Origin: Candidatus Firestonebacteria bacterium RIFOXYA2_FULL_40_8
Lineage (GTDB): Bacteria > Oederibacteriota > D2-FULL-39-29
Length of the DNA: 9,601 nucleotides
Reading direction: 5' to 3'
Assembly: GCA_001778355.1 (NCBI GenBank)
Contig: MFGS01000077.1
Location: forward strand, 1 to 9,601
The notes beneath the pieces were generated by a model that saw only the letters and a program-made list of their open reading frames with translations, searched no databases and was not told where the DNA came from. The position numbers were made by a program, and so were the translations under genes. Of the stretch, positions 1 to 5,277 are shown one piece after another. The first letter of the stretch is position 1. Every line of letters starts with the position of its first letter.

Positions 1-788
1 TGGAAAAGAATAAACTAAGAAAAATCCTGGCAGTCGCGCAAAACGTACTTAAAGAGTGCATCAGGCACAAGGTCTTAAATATACTTTTTATCTTCGCTAT
101 CGCTCTTATCGGCGGCTCTCTTTTGATAGAAGAACTTTCCCCGGGAGCGCAGGGCCGGACCCTGATAAACGTCGGCTATGCGAACATGGAACTATTCGGT
201 TTTCTGACCATAATGCTTTCCATTTTCATAATGACTTTCGAAGAAGTCGAAATGCGCAACCTCTGGCTTTCTCTGACAAAGCCGATATCCAGAAGCAGTT
301 ATTTAACCGGAAAATTCCTGGGAATAACGTTTGTCCTCATTCTTACACTGGCCGTAATGTCCGTTATCATCACCGGAATATCCTTTACCAGCAAAGTTAA
401 TTTAAATCTCAACTATTTATTTATCGTCTACGCAATGGCTTTAGGGCTCATTTTAACCATCGCATTGACCCTGGCTTTTATCTCCATCGCAACAAATTTA
501 ACCACCGGGCTTATTTTTGCTTCCTTTGTTTTTCTGATTGGGCACCTGACAGAACATTTGAAAGGCGTCATAGAAAATCCTATGACTTCCATCCCGGCAA
601 AAGCAGTACTGGCAGTAGTTTACTATCTGGCACCCAACTTTTCTCTATTTAATCTTAAGGACAAATTATATCTGGTAAACGGGGGGTTTGACCTCTCTTA
701 TATTTTACAGATAACTCTTTATGCCGCAATTTATACTTTCTTAGCGCTTTACATCGGCATCAAAGCGTTCGAGAAAAAAGAACTTTAA
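1..788 (+). CDS. ABC-2 type transporter permease (NosY-like), lacking only the first base of its start codon
   Basis: Integral membrane permease of an ABC-2 type transporter, expected to work with a cytoplasmic ATPase encoded upstream outside the window. The frame is open from base 3. Bases 1-2 are 'tg' followed by codons for EKNKLRKILAV, so an A just before the window would give an ATG and a protein of 262 residues. The internal TTG at 123 is not the start, because upstream codons already encode the first helix. With that Met as residue 1, about six hydrophobic segments lie near 25-43, 66-80, 105-127, 138-165, 167-181 and 232-255. Family-typical motifs are the cytoplasmic loop PISRSSYLTGKFLG (about 95-108) and YYLAPNFSLFNLKD (about 208-221). 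The substrate cannot be read from sequence. The next gene begins 1 bp after the stop, so the two are co-transcribed. I am sure of the ABC-2 fold and unsure of what it transports. Confidence 0.85.
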   Translation, partial: EKNKLRKILAVAQNVLKECIRHKVLNILFIFAIALIGGSLLIEELSPGAQGRTLINVGYANMELFGFLTIMLSIFIMTFEEVEMRNLWLSLTKPISRSSYLTGKFLGITFVLILTLAVMSVIITGISFTSKVNLNLNYLFIVYAMALGLILTIALTLAFISIATNLTTGLIFASFVFLIGHLTEHLKGVIENPMTSIPAKAVLAVVYYLAPNFSLFNLKDKLYLVNGGFDLSYILQITLYAAIYTFLALYIGIKAFEKKEL

Positions 789-789
789 A

Positions 790-1479
790 ATGACGGTAAA
801 ATCCTATCTCATACTCGGATTTACTTTACTCCTGCTGACTGTCAGCGTTCAAACAATCAACAACAGTTCTTTTTATGTTAATAATTACAAGACCTTCCCC
901 TATAAAGAAGCAAAGAAAGACCCCTTCTATGTCTTCATATCTTCCATCTCCGGTTTCAGAGTACTGATTGCAGATTTTTTATGGATGGATGCCGTGCAGT
1001 ATCTGGGAGACAGGGAAAACGGAAAGGAAAAATATAAGCAGATCTACCCTAAGACAAAAGATATAATAACACTGGACCCAAATTTTACTTATCCCTACCT
1101 TGCCGTAAGCGGAATTTTATTTTTCGAGTTAAATGAAAAAGAGACAGCTATAGATCTCATTAAATACGGGATAGAAAAAAACCCTCACTACGGACAGTTA
1201 AGACTGTACCTCGCCGCTTATACCTACTCAAAAGACGACAATCTTGAGATGGTGGCTTATAACATCAAAAGTGTAATAAAAGAAAAGGACCACCCTCCGA
1301 TGCTGGAAAGGATACTCGGTTCTATCTACTTAAAACTTGCAAAGAAAGACGCCAAAAACAGTAAATACTGGATGAAAGAAGCCGTCAAGCTCTGGGCAGA
1401 TATGTACGAACACCCGACGGAACCGTTAAACCGTGAATACGCAGAGAGACAACTTACAAGATTTGGATTTTTGAAGTAA
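790..1479 (+). CDS. Membrane-anchored TPR-like protein of the ABC-2 permease operon
   Basis: A 229-residue protein of unknown function. Residues 5-22 form one hydrophobic segment without a lipobox cysteine, so it is probably an N-terminal anchor or uncleaved signal with the rest outside the cytoplasm. A strongly patterned block, GFRVLIADFLWMDAVQYLGD (55-74), precedes a helical region (about 80-215). That region is TPR-like: DPNFTYPYLAVSGILFF with regular small and aromatic positions, then EKETAIDLIKYGIEKNP, which fits the A-I-x-L-x-K-G-I-E-x-N-P end of a TPR helix pair. The ATG lies 1 bp after the permease stop, and the only purine-rich stretch upstream (GAGAAAAAAGAA) sits inside the permease gene, which points to translational coupling. 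I recall similar FR-x-L-x-ADFLW proteins beside ABC-2 permeases in other bacteria, and infer an accessory role in that transporter. Confidence 0.75.
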   Translation: MTVKSYLILGFTLLLLTVSVQTINNSSFYVNNYKTFPYKEAKKDPFYVFISSISGFRVLIADFLWMDAVQYLGDRENGKEKYKQIYPKTKDIITLDPNFTYPYLAVSGILFFELNEKETAIDLIKYGIEKNPHYGQLRLYLAAYTYSKDDNLEMVAYNIKSVIKEKDHPPMLERILGSIYLKLAKKDAKNSKYWMKEAVKLWADMYEHPTEPLNREYAERQLTRFGFLK

Positions 1480-1483
1480 AAAC

Positions 1484-1513
1484 GGTTGCGAGTTACGGGT
1501 GACGGGTAGCGAG
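1484..1513 (+). repeat. Dispersed GAGTTACGGGT-type repeat, copy 1
   Basis: Begins 4 bp after the stop of the TPR gene and contains GCGAGTTACGGGTGACGGGT. Its GAGTTACGGGT (1490-1500) is the exact complement of 1632-1642, so copies 1 and 2 form an 11-bp inverted repeat across the convergent spacer. A third copy lies at 5119-5152. The copies share words in different orders (gacgggt, gagttacgggt, gcgggttacgag), so this is a degenerate word-shuffled family, not a simple tandem array. Confidence 0.7.
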
Positions 1514-1534
1514 AAAAATATTTTTACTGTAGTT

Positions 1535-1571
1535 GCCCGATTAATCGGGCGATTACCTTAGCCGGAACGGC
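1535..1571. repeat. GC-rich palindromes in the convergent spacer
   Basis: GCCCGATTAATCGGGC (1535-1550) is a perfect 16-bp palindrome. It is followed by a small GCCG-GAA-CGGC hairpin (1561-1571) flanked by TTA and a near-matching CTAA. Placed between the TPR gene and the convergent secreted-protein gene, these could slow or end transcription from either side. Neither hairpin is followed by a T-run on either strand, so a classical intrinsic terminator is not supported. Confidence 0.5.
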
Positions 1572-1630
1572 CTAAATTGAACAACTATGCGAGAAATGTT
1601 TTTGATTATATTTATTCCACCTTATTATAG

Positions 1631-1662
1631 AACCCGTAACTCGTAACCCGCCACCCGTCACG
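1631..1662 (-). repeat. Dispersed GAGTTACGGGT-type repeat, copy 2 (inverted)
   Basis: Read on the minus strand this contains GACGGGTGGCGGGTTACGAG followed by TTACGGGT. It ends just before the stop codon of the minus-strand gene at 1667 and is inverted relative to copy 1, matching it exactly over 11 bp. The result is a symmetrical arrangement, with one copy abutting the 3' end of each convergent gene. That placement suggests a role at gene ends or a preferred insertion site. Confidence 0.7.
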
Positions 1663-1666
1663 TTTT

Positions 1667-2260
1667 TTAAAAAAAGAAGTACTTCACACCGCTTCTTAAT
1701 TCGAAATTATTCCCCAGGAAGGCAGGCGTAATCCAGTCGACTCCGTAGGTTATTGCAAAATTTTTGGTTACAAACTGATAACCGCAGATGCCTATTTTAA
1801 AAGCGGTGACGGATTCACCTGTAAGATTTGAGAGATAACTTTTAAATCCGAGCTCAATGCCCGTTCCGTTCGGGACGGATTCTATAGGACCTCTGGCAGG
1901 GGCTATCATCTGAAGCATTGCAGAAATAGTCCAGACTTCTCTTTCGGTACTCCTGTGAATACCGCCTTCGACCAATACATTAAATACCGCGTAAAACCAG
2001 TAATCGGCGCTTATGGATACAAAACCCTGGCGGAACTCAGAAGGCCGTATGGTCTTCCAATCCACATCAAAGAGAAGATCCCCTGAAAGACCAAGCCCGA
2101 GGGCCCCGGTTCTCTCCATCGCTTCCTTTATATATAATCCCTGATGAAACTCCCTCATCTGCTGAAAAGTCTCGGTATATTTCTTACGGAAATCGTCGTC
2201 GCCGAACGTTAGTGAGGCTGAAGTGAGTATGAGCAGCACTATGCAAATTAGTTTATTCAT
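1667..2260 (-). CDS. Secreted hypothetical protein, possible small outer-membrane beta-barrel
   Basis: A 197-residue protein I cannot assign to a named family. Residues 1-20 (MNKLICIVLLILTSASLTFG) form a typical Sec signal peptide with likely cleavage before DDD. After a helical, charged stretch (22-50), most of the protein is made of short alternating polar/hydrophobic segments rich in Gly, Tyr, Phe and Trp (for example GALGLGLSGDLLFDVDW, FVSISADYWFYAVFNVLVEG, FAITYGVDW), and it ends in Tyr-Phe-Phe-Phe. Strand-like segments with a terminal aromatic residue are the usual mark of an outer-membrane protein folded by the BAM complex, but the length would allow only about eight strands. The ATG is supported by TCCTT at 2266-2270 (AAGGA on the minus strand, 5 nt from ATG). 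It appears monocistronic and converges with the ABC-2/TPR pair. Confidence 0.7.
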   Translation of the reverse strand: MNKLICIVLLILTSASLTFGDDDFRKKYTETFQQMREFHQGLYIKEAMERTGALGLGLSGDLLFDVDWKTIRPSEFRQGFVSISADYWFYAVFNVLVEGGIHRSTEREVWTISAMLQMIAPARGPIESVPNGTGIELGFKSYLSNLTGESVTAFKIGICGYQFVTKNFAITYGVDWITPAFLGNNFELRSGVKYFFF

Positions 2261-2265
2261 TATTA

Positions 2266-2270
2266 TCCTT
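2266..2270 (-). promoter_or_regulatory. Ribosome binding site AAGGA of the secreted-protein gene
   Basis: AAGGA on the minus strand, 5 nt before the ATG at 2260. It is worth noting because cysS and the rhodanese gene in the same window have no such site. Confidence 0.7.
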
Positions 2271-2281
2271 GGGAGTAAGCT

Positions 2282-2313
2282 GTTACACGTTTCACGTTAG
2301 CACGTTACTCACG
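2282..2313. repeat. Degenerate CACGTT-word repeat
   Basis: The stretch is built from overlapping words: GTTACACGTTTCACGTTA followed by GCACGTTACTCACGG. CACGTT occurs three times in about 21 bp. It resembles the ACGAGTTACGGG-type repeats of the other spacers in style. It lies in the 5' region of the secreted-protein gene, between its ribosome site and the 22-bp palindrome. Confidence 0.5.
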
Positions 2314-2324
2314 GTCTATCTCGC

Positions 2325-2346
2325 TTTGTCAACAATTGTTGACAAA
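2325..2346. promoter_or_regulatory. 22-bp perfect palindrome, candidate operator
   Basis: The core TGTCAACAATTGTTGACA (2327-2344) is perfectly self-complementary and extends by TT on the left and AA on the right to 22 bp, centred between 2335 and 2336. It lies 65-86 bp upstream of the secreted-protein ATG. TTGACA, identical to a consensus -35 box, occurs on both strands within it, but I see no good -10 hexamer 16-18 bp away on either strand. It could bind a dimeric regulator of the gene at 2260. A repeat-family origin cannot be excluded, since the AATTG and TTGAC words also occur at 6923-6944. Confidence 0.45.
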
Positions 2347-2378
2347 TAAATATCCTTACTATCGAGAAAAGCTTTGCT

Positions 2379-2395
2379 TACATTAATGTGATATT
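2379..2395 (+). repeat. Dispersed TACAYTAATGTGRTATT motif, copy 1
   Basis: TACATTAATGTGATATT here matches TACACTAATGTGGTATT at 5153-5169 in 15 of 17 positions, with T-rich sequence after both. Each copy lies close to a block of the CACGTT or GAGTTACGGGT type, so it may be the end of a larger degenerate element. Confidence 0.45.
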
Positions 2396-2438
2396 ATTTT
2401 GAAACAATATAATTCAATCTCTTGTAGGAACATCAAGC

Positions 2439-2498
2439 ATGCGTGCCCGCCAGTCTCTTTGGAGGGCTTGTCCCCTGACAGGCGTGCCTGTCACTACG
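2439..2498. repeat. GC-rich spacer patch with GACAGGC/GCCTGTC hairpin after rlmB
   Basis: A GC-rich island in otherwise AT-rich spacer DNA, directly downstream of the rlmB stop. GACAGGC (2477-2483) and GCCTGTC (2486-2492) form a 7-bp stem with a 2-nt loop. Just before it are GCGTGCCCGCC (2441-2451) and GGAGGGCTTGTCCCC (2461-2475), giving a patch rich in the words GCCTG and GCGTGCC. No T-run follows on the minus strand, so an intrinsic terminator is not supported. The composition suggests a transplanted repeat unit. Confidence 0.45.
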
Positions 2499-3293
2499 CT
2501 ATTTATTTGCTTTTTTCTTTTCACTCACTTCACTTACTGTTTTTGCTTTACCTGCTTTTCTTGCTTCCCTTTGCCTTAAGACCTCATACATCATAATCCC
2601 GGCGGATACAGAAACATTAAGCGAAGGGATAGAGCCCTTCATGGGGAGTTTAACGAGGAAATCACAGTTCTCTTTCAGACTTTTCCTGATACCTTCCCCT
2701 TCACCGCCGAAAACCAGGGCAATTCCTCCGGTGTAATCTTCGTCGCAATAGTCTTTTTTGGAATCCGCTTCCACACCGGTCACCCAGACGTTATGTTTCT
2801 TTAAAAGAGAGACGGCGTAATTTAAATTACTCACCATGGAGATAAGCATGTATTCGGTCGCGCCGGTGGAAACCATTTCCACAGTAGTAGTGACATGTAC
2901 CGAGTTTTGCTTGGGTAATATTATTCCGTGACATCCCGCGCACTCCGCGGTACGGATTATGGCCCCGAGATTATGCGGGTCCTGCACCGAATCGAGTATC
3001 AGAATGAACGGCTTTTCTTCCTTGAGCGCCGCAGCCTCAAGAATATCCTCAATCTCTACATATTCTTTCGCATAGGTAAATATCACTACTCCCTGATGCG
3101 TGGTGCCTTTTGCCAGACGGTCCATGTCTTTTTTAGACATATATTGCAGAGCCGTACACGTCTCTTTCGCCAGAGCTAAAATATCGTGAAGCTCCGGTTT
3201 CATCTCTTTTGCTATCGCCATACGGCGTATCAGCCGGCTTTTTGACCTTAGCACTTCAAAACATGCATTTTTACCAAATATTGTTCTATTCAT
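2499..3293 (-). CDS. rlmB: 23S rRNA (guanosine-2'-O-)-methyltransferase RlmB, TrmH/SpoU family
   Basis: Transfers a methyl group from S-adenosylmethionine to the 2'-hydroxyl of a conserved guanosine (G2251 in E. coli) in 23S rRNA. It is a 264-residue protein of normal length. An N-terminal substrate-binding domain (1-75, starting GKNACFEVLRSKSR and including GTTHQGVV) precedes the SPOUT knot domain. Three family motifs are intact: motif 1 LDSVQDPHNLGAIIRTAE (100-117, with Asn108, Arg114 and Glu117), motif 2 LVFGGEGEGI (193-202) and motif 3 IPSLNVSVSAGIMMYE (222-237, Asn226). The last 20 or so residues are a Lys-rich tail. The ATG overlaps the cysS stop codon by 4 bp, so translation is probably coupled to cysS. 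A cysS-rlmB association is common in bacteria, often with mrnC between them, but mrnC is absent here. The exact target nucleotide is inferred from the family; a tRNA-acting TrmH relative is the main alternative. Confidence 0.93.
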   Translation of the reverse strand: MNRTIFGKNACFEVLRSKSRLIRRMAIAKEMKPELHDILALAKETCTALQYMSKKDMDRLAKGTTHQGVVIFTYAKEYVEIEDILEAAALKEEKPFILILDSVQDPHNLGAIIRTAECAGCHGIILPKQNSVHVTTTVEMVSTGATEYMLISMVSNLNYAVSLLKKHNVWVTGVEADSKKDYCDEDYTGGIALVFGGEGEGIRKSLKENCDFLVKLPMKGSIPSLNVSVSAGIMMYEVLRQREARKAGKAKTVSEVSEKKKANK

Positions 3294-4702
3294 TTTATTT
3301 TCCTCATTAATATTTGACCTTTAGGGGTATCTTCCACCGCAAAGCCTTTTTCTTCAATCGTTTTTCTAATAAGATCCGACTTAACCCAGTCTTTGGTATT
3401 ACGCGCCGTCTCTCTCTCAAGAGCGAGCGCTTCTATTTCAGCGGGAATTTTCTCCGCTTCTATTTTAAACCCTAAAATTGCGGACAGGGCAGTCAGTTTT
3501 TCTCCGGCAATCTTTAACGCTTCCCGGTTTTCATAATTCAAGACCCAATCTTTCTTTTTTATAGTATTTTTAATCTCATTGGCGTAATCAAAGAGCGCGG
3601 CTATCGCCTGGGCAGTATTAAAATCATCGTCCATCGCTGCGACAAATTTCGCTTCCAATGCTATACCTTTTTCGGCAAGGCTAGTATCGGCAGGCCCGTC
3701 TGTCAAGGGTTTATTCAAAATCCCCGCCACGCGGTACAAAGTATTTCCTAGCTCAGAAAATCCTTTAACGGCATTCCCGACATTTTCTTCCGTAAAATCA
3801 AGAGGGCTTCTGTAATGCGCCGAAAGCAGGAAAAACCTGACGATGTTTTTGCTGTATTTTTTCAAAATATCCCGGGCTAAAAGAAAATTATTCAGGGATT
3901 TGCTCATCTTCTGCCCGCCGATGTTCAAATGCCCGTTATGCACCCAGTAATTCGCAAGTTTATTCCCCGTCGCCGTCTCCACCTGCGCAATTTCATTTTC
4001 ATGGTGAGGGAAGACCAGATCAATCCCGCCGGAATGAATATCAAACGGATGCTGTAAATATTTCTGGCTCATGACACAGCACTCCGTATGCCACCCCGGA
4101 CGCCCTTTTCCCCACGGAGAATCCCAGGAGATGCCTTCATTCTTATCCTTTTTCCAGAGAACAAAATCCAGAGGGGATTTTTTCTTCTCGGAAACTTCTA
4201 TTCTGGCGCCGGACTGAAGCTCTTCTATATTTTTATGGGAAAGTTTTCCGTAATCCTTTACTTTTGAGACATCCATATAGACGTCGCCCTCGCTTACATA
4301 GGCGGCATCTTTTTCAATAAGAAGCCCTATAATATCATGCATTTCTTTTATATGTTCGGTTGCCTTTGGATTAATATCGGGAGCCTTTACACCCAGTGCT
4401 TCGAGGTCTTCAAAATACGCATTGGTAAAGGTTTCGGCTACGGCTGTCGGGGTAAGGTTTTCGACCTTCGCCTTATTTATAATCTTATCATACACATCAG
4501 TCACATTCTGGACCAGAGTAACTTCAAAACCCCTGAAAGTAAGATACCTTCTGATAACATCAACAACAATGAAGTTCCTGGCATTCCCGATGTGAAAGTA
4601 CCCATAAACGGTAGGCCCGCAGTTGTAGATCTTAACTTTCCCGCGGGTAAGAGACACAAACTCCTCTTTTTTCTGTGTAAGGGTATTGTAAATCTTAATC
4701 AT
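3290..4702 (-). CDS. cysS: Cysteinyl-tRNA synthetase
   Basis: Charges tRNA-Cys with cysteine using ATP, in the cytoplasm. The 470-residue length is normal for this class I enzyme. Zinc ligands expected from the family are Cys28 in YNCGPTVYGYFHIGN, Cys208 in GWHTECC, and His233 and Glu237 in FPHHENEIAQ. The ATP signature HIGN (37-40) and KMSKS (265-269) are both present. The DALR-type anticodon-binding helices and a C-terminal domain (about 300-470, ending EEKGFAVEDTPKGQILMR) complete the protein. The start MIKIYNTLTQKKEEF is the family's usual N-terminus, so the ATG at 4702 is firm, yet no Shine-Dalgarno sequence precedes it. A TGCTATAAT extended -10 box lies 7 nt upstream, which suggests a leaderless or nearly leaderless mRNA. 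It is the first gene of a two-gene operon with rlmB, overlapping by 4 bp. Confidence 0.97.
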   Translation of the reverse strand: MIKIYNTLTQKKEEFVSLTRGKVKIYNCGPTVYGYFHIGNARNFIVVDVIRRYLTFRGFEVTLVQNVTDVYDKIINKAKVENLTPTAVAETFTNAYFEDLEALGVKAPDINPKATEHIKEMHDIIGLLIEKDAAYVSEGDVYMDVSKVKDYGKLSHKNIEELQSGARIEVSEKKKSPLDFVLWKKDKNEGISWDSPWGKGRPGWHTECCVMSQKYLQHPFDIHSGGIDLVFPHHENEIAQVETATGNKLANYWVHNGHLNIGGQKMSKSLNNFLLARDILKKYSKNIVRFFLLSAHYRSPLDFTEENVGNAVKGFSELGNTLYRVAGILNKPLTDGPADTSLAEKGIALEAKFVAAMDDDFNTAQAIAALFDYANEIKNTIKKKDWVLNYENREALKIAGEKLTALSAILGFKIEAEKIPAEIEALALERETARNTKDWVKSDLIRKTIEEKGFAVEDTPKGQILMRKIK

Positions 4703-4709
4703 AGAGTAG

Positions 4710-4718
4710 ATTATAGCA
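4710..4718 (-). promoter_or_regulatory. Extended -10 promoter of cysS-rlmB
   Basis: Minus strand reads TGCTATAAT: a perfect -10 hexamer (4715-4710) with a TGn extension. Only CTACTCT separates it from the ATG, so a start site 7 nt past the hexamer falls at the last base before the ATG. At 17 bp further upstream lies a T-run, not a TTGACA box, which is compatible with the reduced -35 need of extended -10 promoters. There is no ribosome binding site in between. Confidence 0.6.
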
Positions 4719-4738
4719 TATTAAACTCTTAAAAAAAA

Positions 4739-4890
4739 CAAATTCGAAGCTCTAAATTCGAAATTCGAAAAAATCAGAAAACAAAAATAAAAAAAAAGAC
4801 TTTAATCTCTGACGGACTAATTAGGCAACCTTGTTATTTTTTCTTTTTGTTGGTTTTGTTTCGAGTTTCGAATTTAGAGCTTCGAATTTG
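4739..4890. repeat. Long inverted repeat (31-bp arms, 90-bp spacer)
   Basis: The left arm 4739-4769 and right arm 4860-4890 are reverse complements in 30 of 31 positions. The shared core is AATTCGAAGCTCTAAATTCG, with TTCGAA words recurring inside each arm. Inner flanks on both sides are A/C-rich when read outward from the arms, so looser similarity continues into the spacer. The element fills nearly all the space between the 66-residue gene and the cysS promoter. On the minus strand the second arm is followed by a run of nine T (4738-4730), so the transcript could form a long-stem terminator-like structure. A miniature mobile element or two inverted copies of a dispersed repeat are alternatives. 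Confidence 0.65.
4789..4820 (-). terminator. Weak candidate intrinsic terminator after the 66-residue gene
   Basis: On the minus strand TTAGTC (4820-4815) can pair with GATTAA (4807-4802), including one G-U pair, followed by AGTC and nine T (4797-4789). The stem is short and AT-rich, so support comes mostly from the T-run and the position about 80 bp past the stop codon at 4899. Confidence 0.3.
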
Positions 4891-4898
4891 TATTATAT

Positions 4899-5099
4899 TT
4901 ACTTTTCGTCTCCATACACCATAACGCCGTTCTTGGAAACATTAAAGTTATATTTCATCGCAAGCTCTTTAAGGTTATCCAATTTATCATCTTCCAGTTC
5001 ACCGGCCCAGCATTTCTTTTGGCCGTCCCAGCGAAGCCCGAGTGCTTTCAGATCCTCTTTAGCGTTAAAAGTCCTTCCTGAACAAGTGTATTGGCTCAT
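4899..5099 (-). CDS. Small DUF5710-like protein
   Basis: A 66-residue soluble protein. Residues 7-33 (SGRTFNAKEDLKALGLRWDG followed by QKKCWAG) fit the pattern I know from DUF5710 and related small domains: a short strand, 'F-x-A-K-x-x-(L/I)-K-A-L-G-x-R-W-D' and then a Lys-x-W segment. Such a domain is usually one module of larger proteins, including plasmid and phage DNA-processing proteins; here it stands almost alone. Cysteines are present at 6 and 30. The C-terminal half is a charged helix (36-50) followed by a strand-turn-strand NFNVSKNGVMVYG. The start is well supported: AAGGAG (5110-5105) lies 5 nt before the ATG. The gene follows the MauE-like gene on the same strand after a 188-bp repeat-filled gap, so it is probably transcribed separately. 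Function unknown. Confidence 0.75.
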   Translation of the reverse strand: MSQYTCSGRTFNAKEDLKALGLRWDGQKKCWAGELEDDKLDNLKELAMKYNFNVSKNGVMVYGDEK

Positions 5100-5104
5100 T
5101 TTTT

Positions 5105-5110
5105 CTCCTT
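5105..5110 (-). promoter_or_regulatory. Strong Shine-Dalgarno AAGGAG of the 66-residue gene
   Basis: The minus strand carries a full AAGGAG with 5-nt spacing to the ATG at 5099. It confirms a short gene that might otherwise be dismissed, and shows that the organism uses Shine-Dalgarno initiation. Confidence 0.8.
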
Positions 5111-5118
5111 TTTAAAAG

Positions 5119-5152
5119 ACGTTACGAGTAGCGGGTTGCGAGTTACGGGTGC
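5119..5152 (+). repeat. Dispersed GAGTTACGGGT-type repeat, copy 3
   Basis: ACGTTACGAGTAGCGGGTTG followed by CGAGTTACGGGTGC. It shares TTGCGAGTTACGGGTG with copy 1 (1487-1502) exactly, and the words TTACGAG and GCGGGTT with copy 2. It lies just upstream of the ribosome site of the 66-residue gene and next to the TACACTAATGTG motif. Confidence 0.7.
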
Positions 5153-5169
5153 TACACTAATGTGGTATT
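5153..5169 (+). repeat. Dispersed TACAYTAATGTGRTATT motif, copy 2
   Basis: Directly abuts repeat copy 3 and matches 2379-2395 in 15 of 17 positions. On the minus strand it falls within the presumed promoter region of the 66-residue gene. Confidence 0.45.
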
Positions 5170-5193
5170 TTTAATTTATTATTACACAGACAC

Positions 5194-5227
5194 TGGATCC
5201 CGCATCAGATAAAACGTGCGGGATGAC
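5194..5227. repeat. TGGATCCCGC...GCGGGATGACA hairpin repeat
   Basis: ATCCCGCA (5197-5204) and TGCGGGAT (5217-5224) form a perfect 8-bp stem with a 12-nt loop, flanked by CTGG and GACA. The pattern CTGGATCCCGC-loop-GCGGGATGACA is a palindromic intergenic repeat I recognise from unrelated bacteria. This copy is single and intact. It stands 63-94 bp past the end of the MauE-like gene and has no T-run on either side. Confidence 0.65.
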
Positions 5228-5277
5228 AGAATTATTCTTTTTCTGTCGCTTTTCTCACTTTTTCCACTTTACTCACT

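Noticed and set aside
123..788. TTG at 123 as start of the ABC-2 permease
   Set aside because: The frame is open to base 3 and the upstream codons encode the first membrane helix, so the start lies at or just before base 1.
2325..2346. Crp, TnrA or CIRCE operator
   Set aside because: The half-sites are TGTCA and TGACA separated by 8 bp. Crp needs TGTGA-N6-TCACA, TnrA needs 7 bp between half-sites, and CIRCE has different half-sites.
2399..2596. Plus-strand open frame of 65 codons, and a shorter one from ATG 2439 preceded by AGGAA
   Set aside because: Runs antisense into the well-supported rlmB gene, and the protein is low-complexity Leu/Phe/Cys without recognisable features. The AGGAA and a TATAAT at 2408-2413 are noted, but no matching -35 box is present.
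4703..4898. T-box or S-box leader for cysS
   Set aside because: The promoter lies 7 nt before the ATG, leaving no room for a leader. No T-box sequence (TGGNACCGCG-like) was found in the spacer.
4831..5115. Plus-strand open frame of 94 codons opposite the 66-residue gene
   Set aside because: It begins with TTG inside the inverted repeat without a ribosome site, and its Ser/Leu/Phe-rich translation is what an antisense frame would give. The minus-strand gene has AAGGAG and a domain-like motif.
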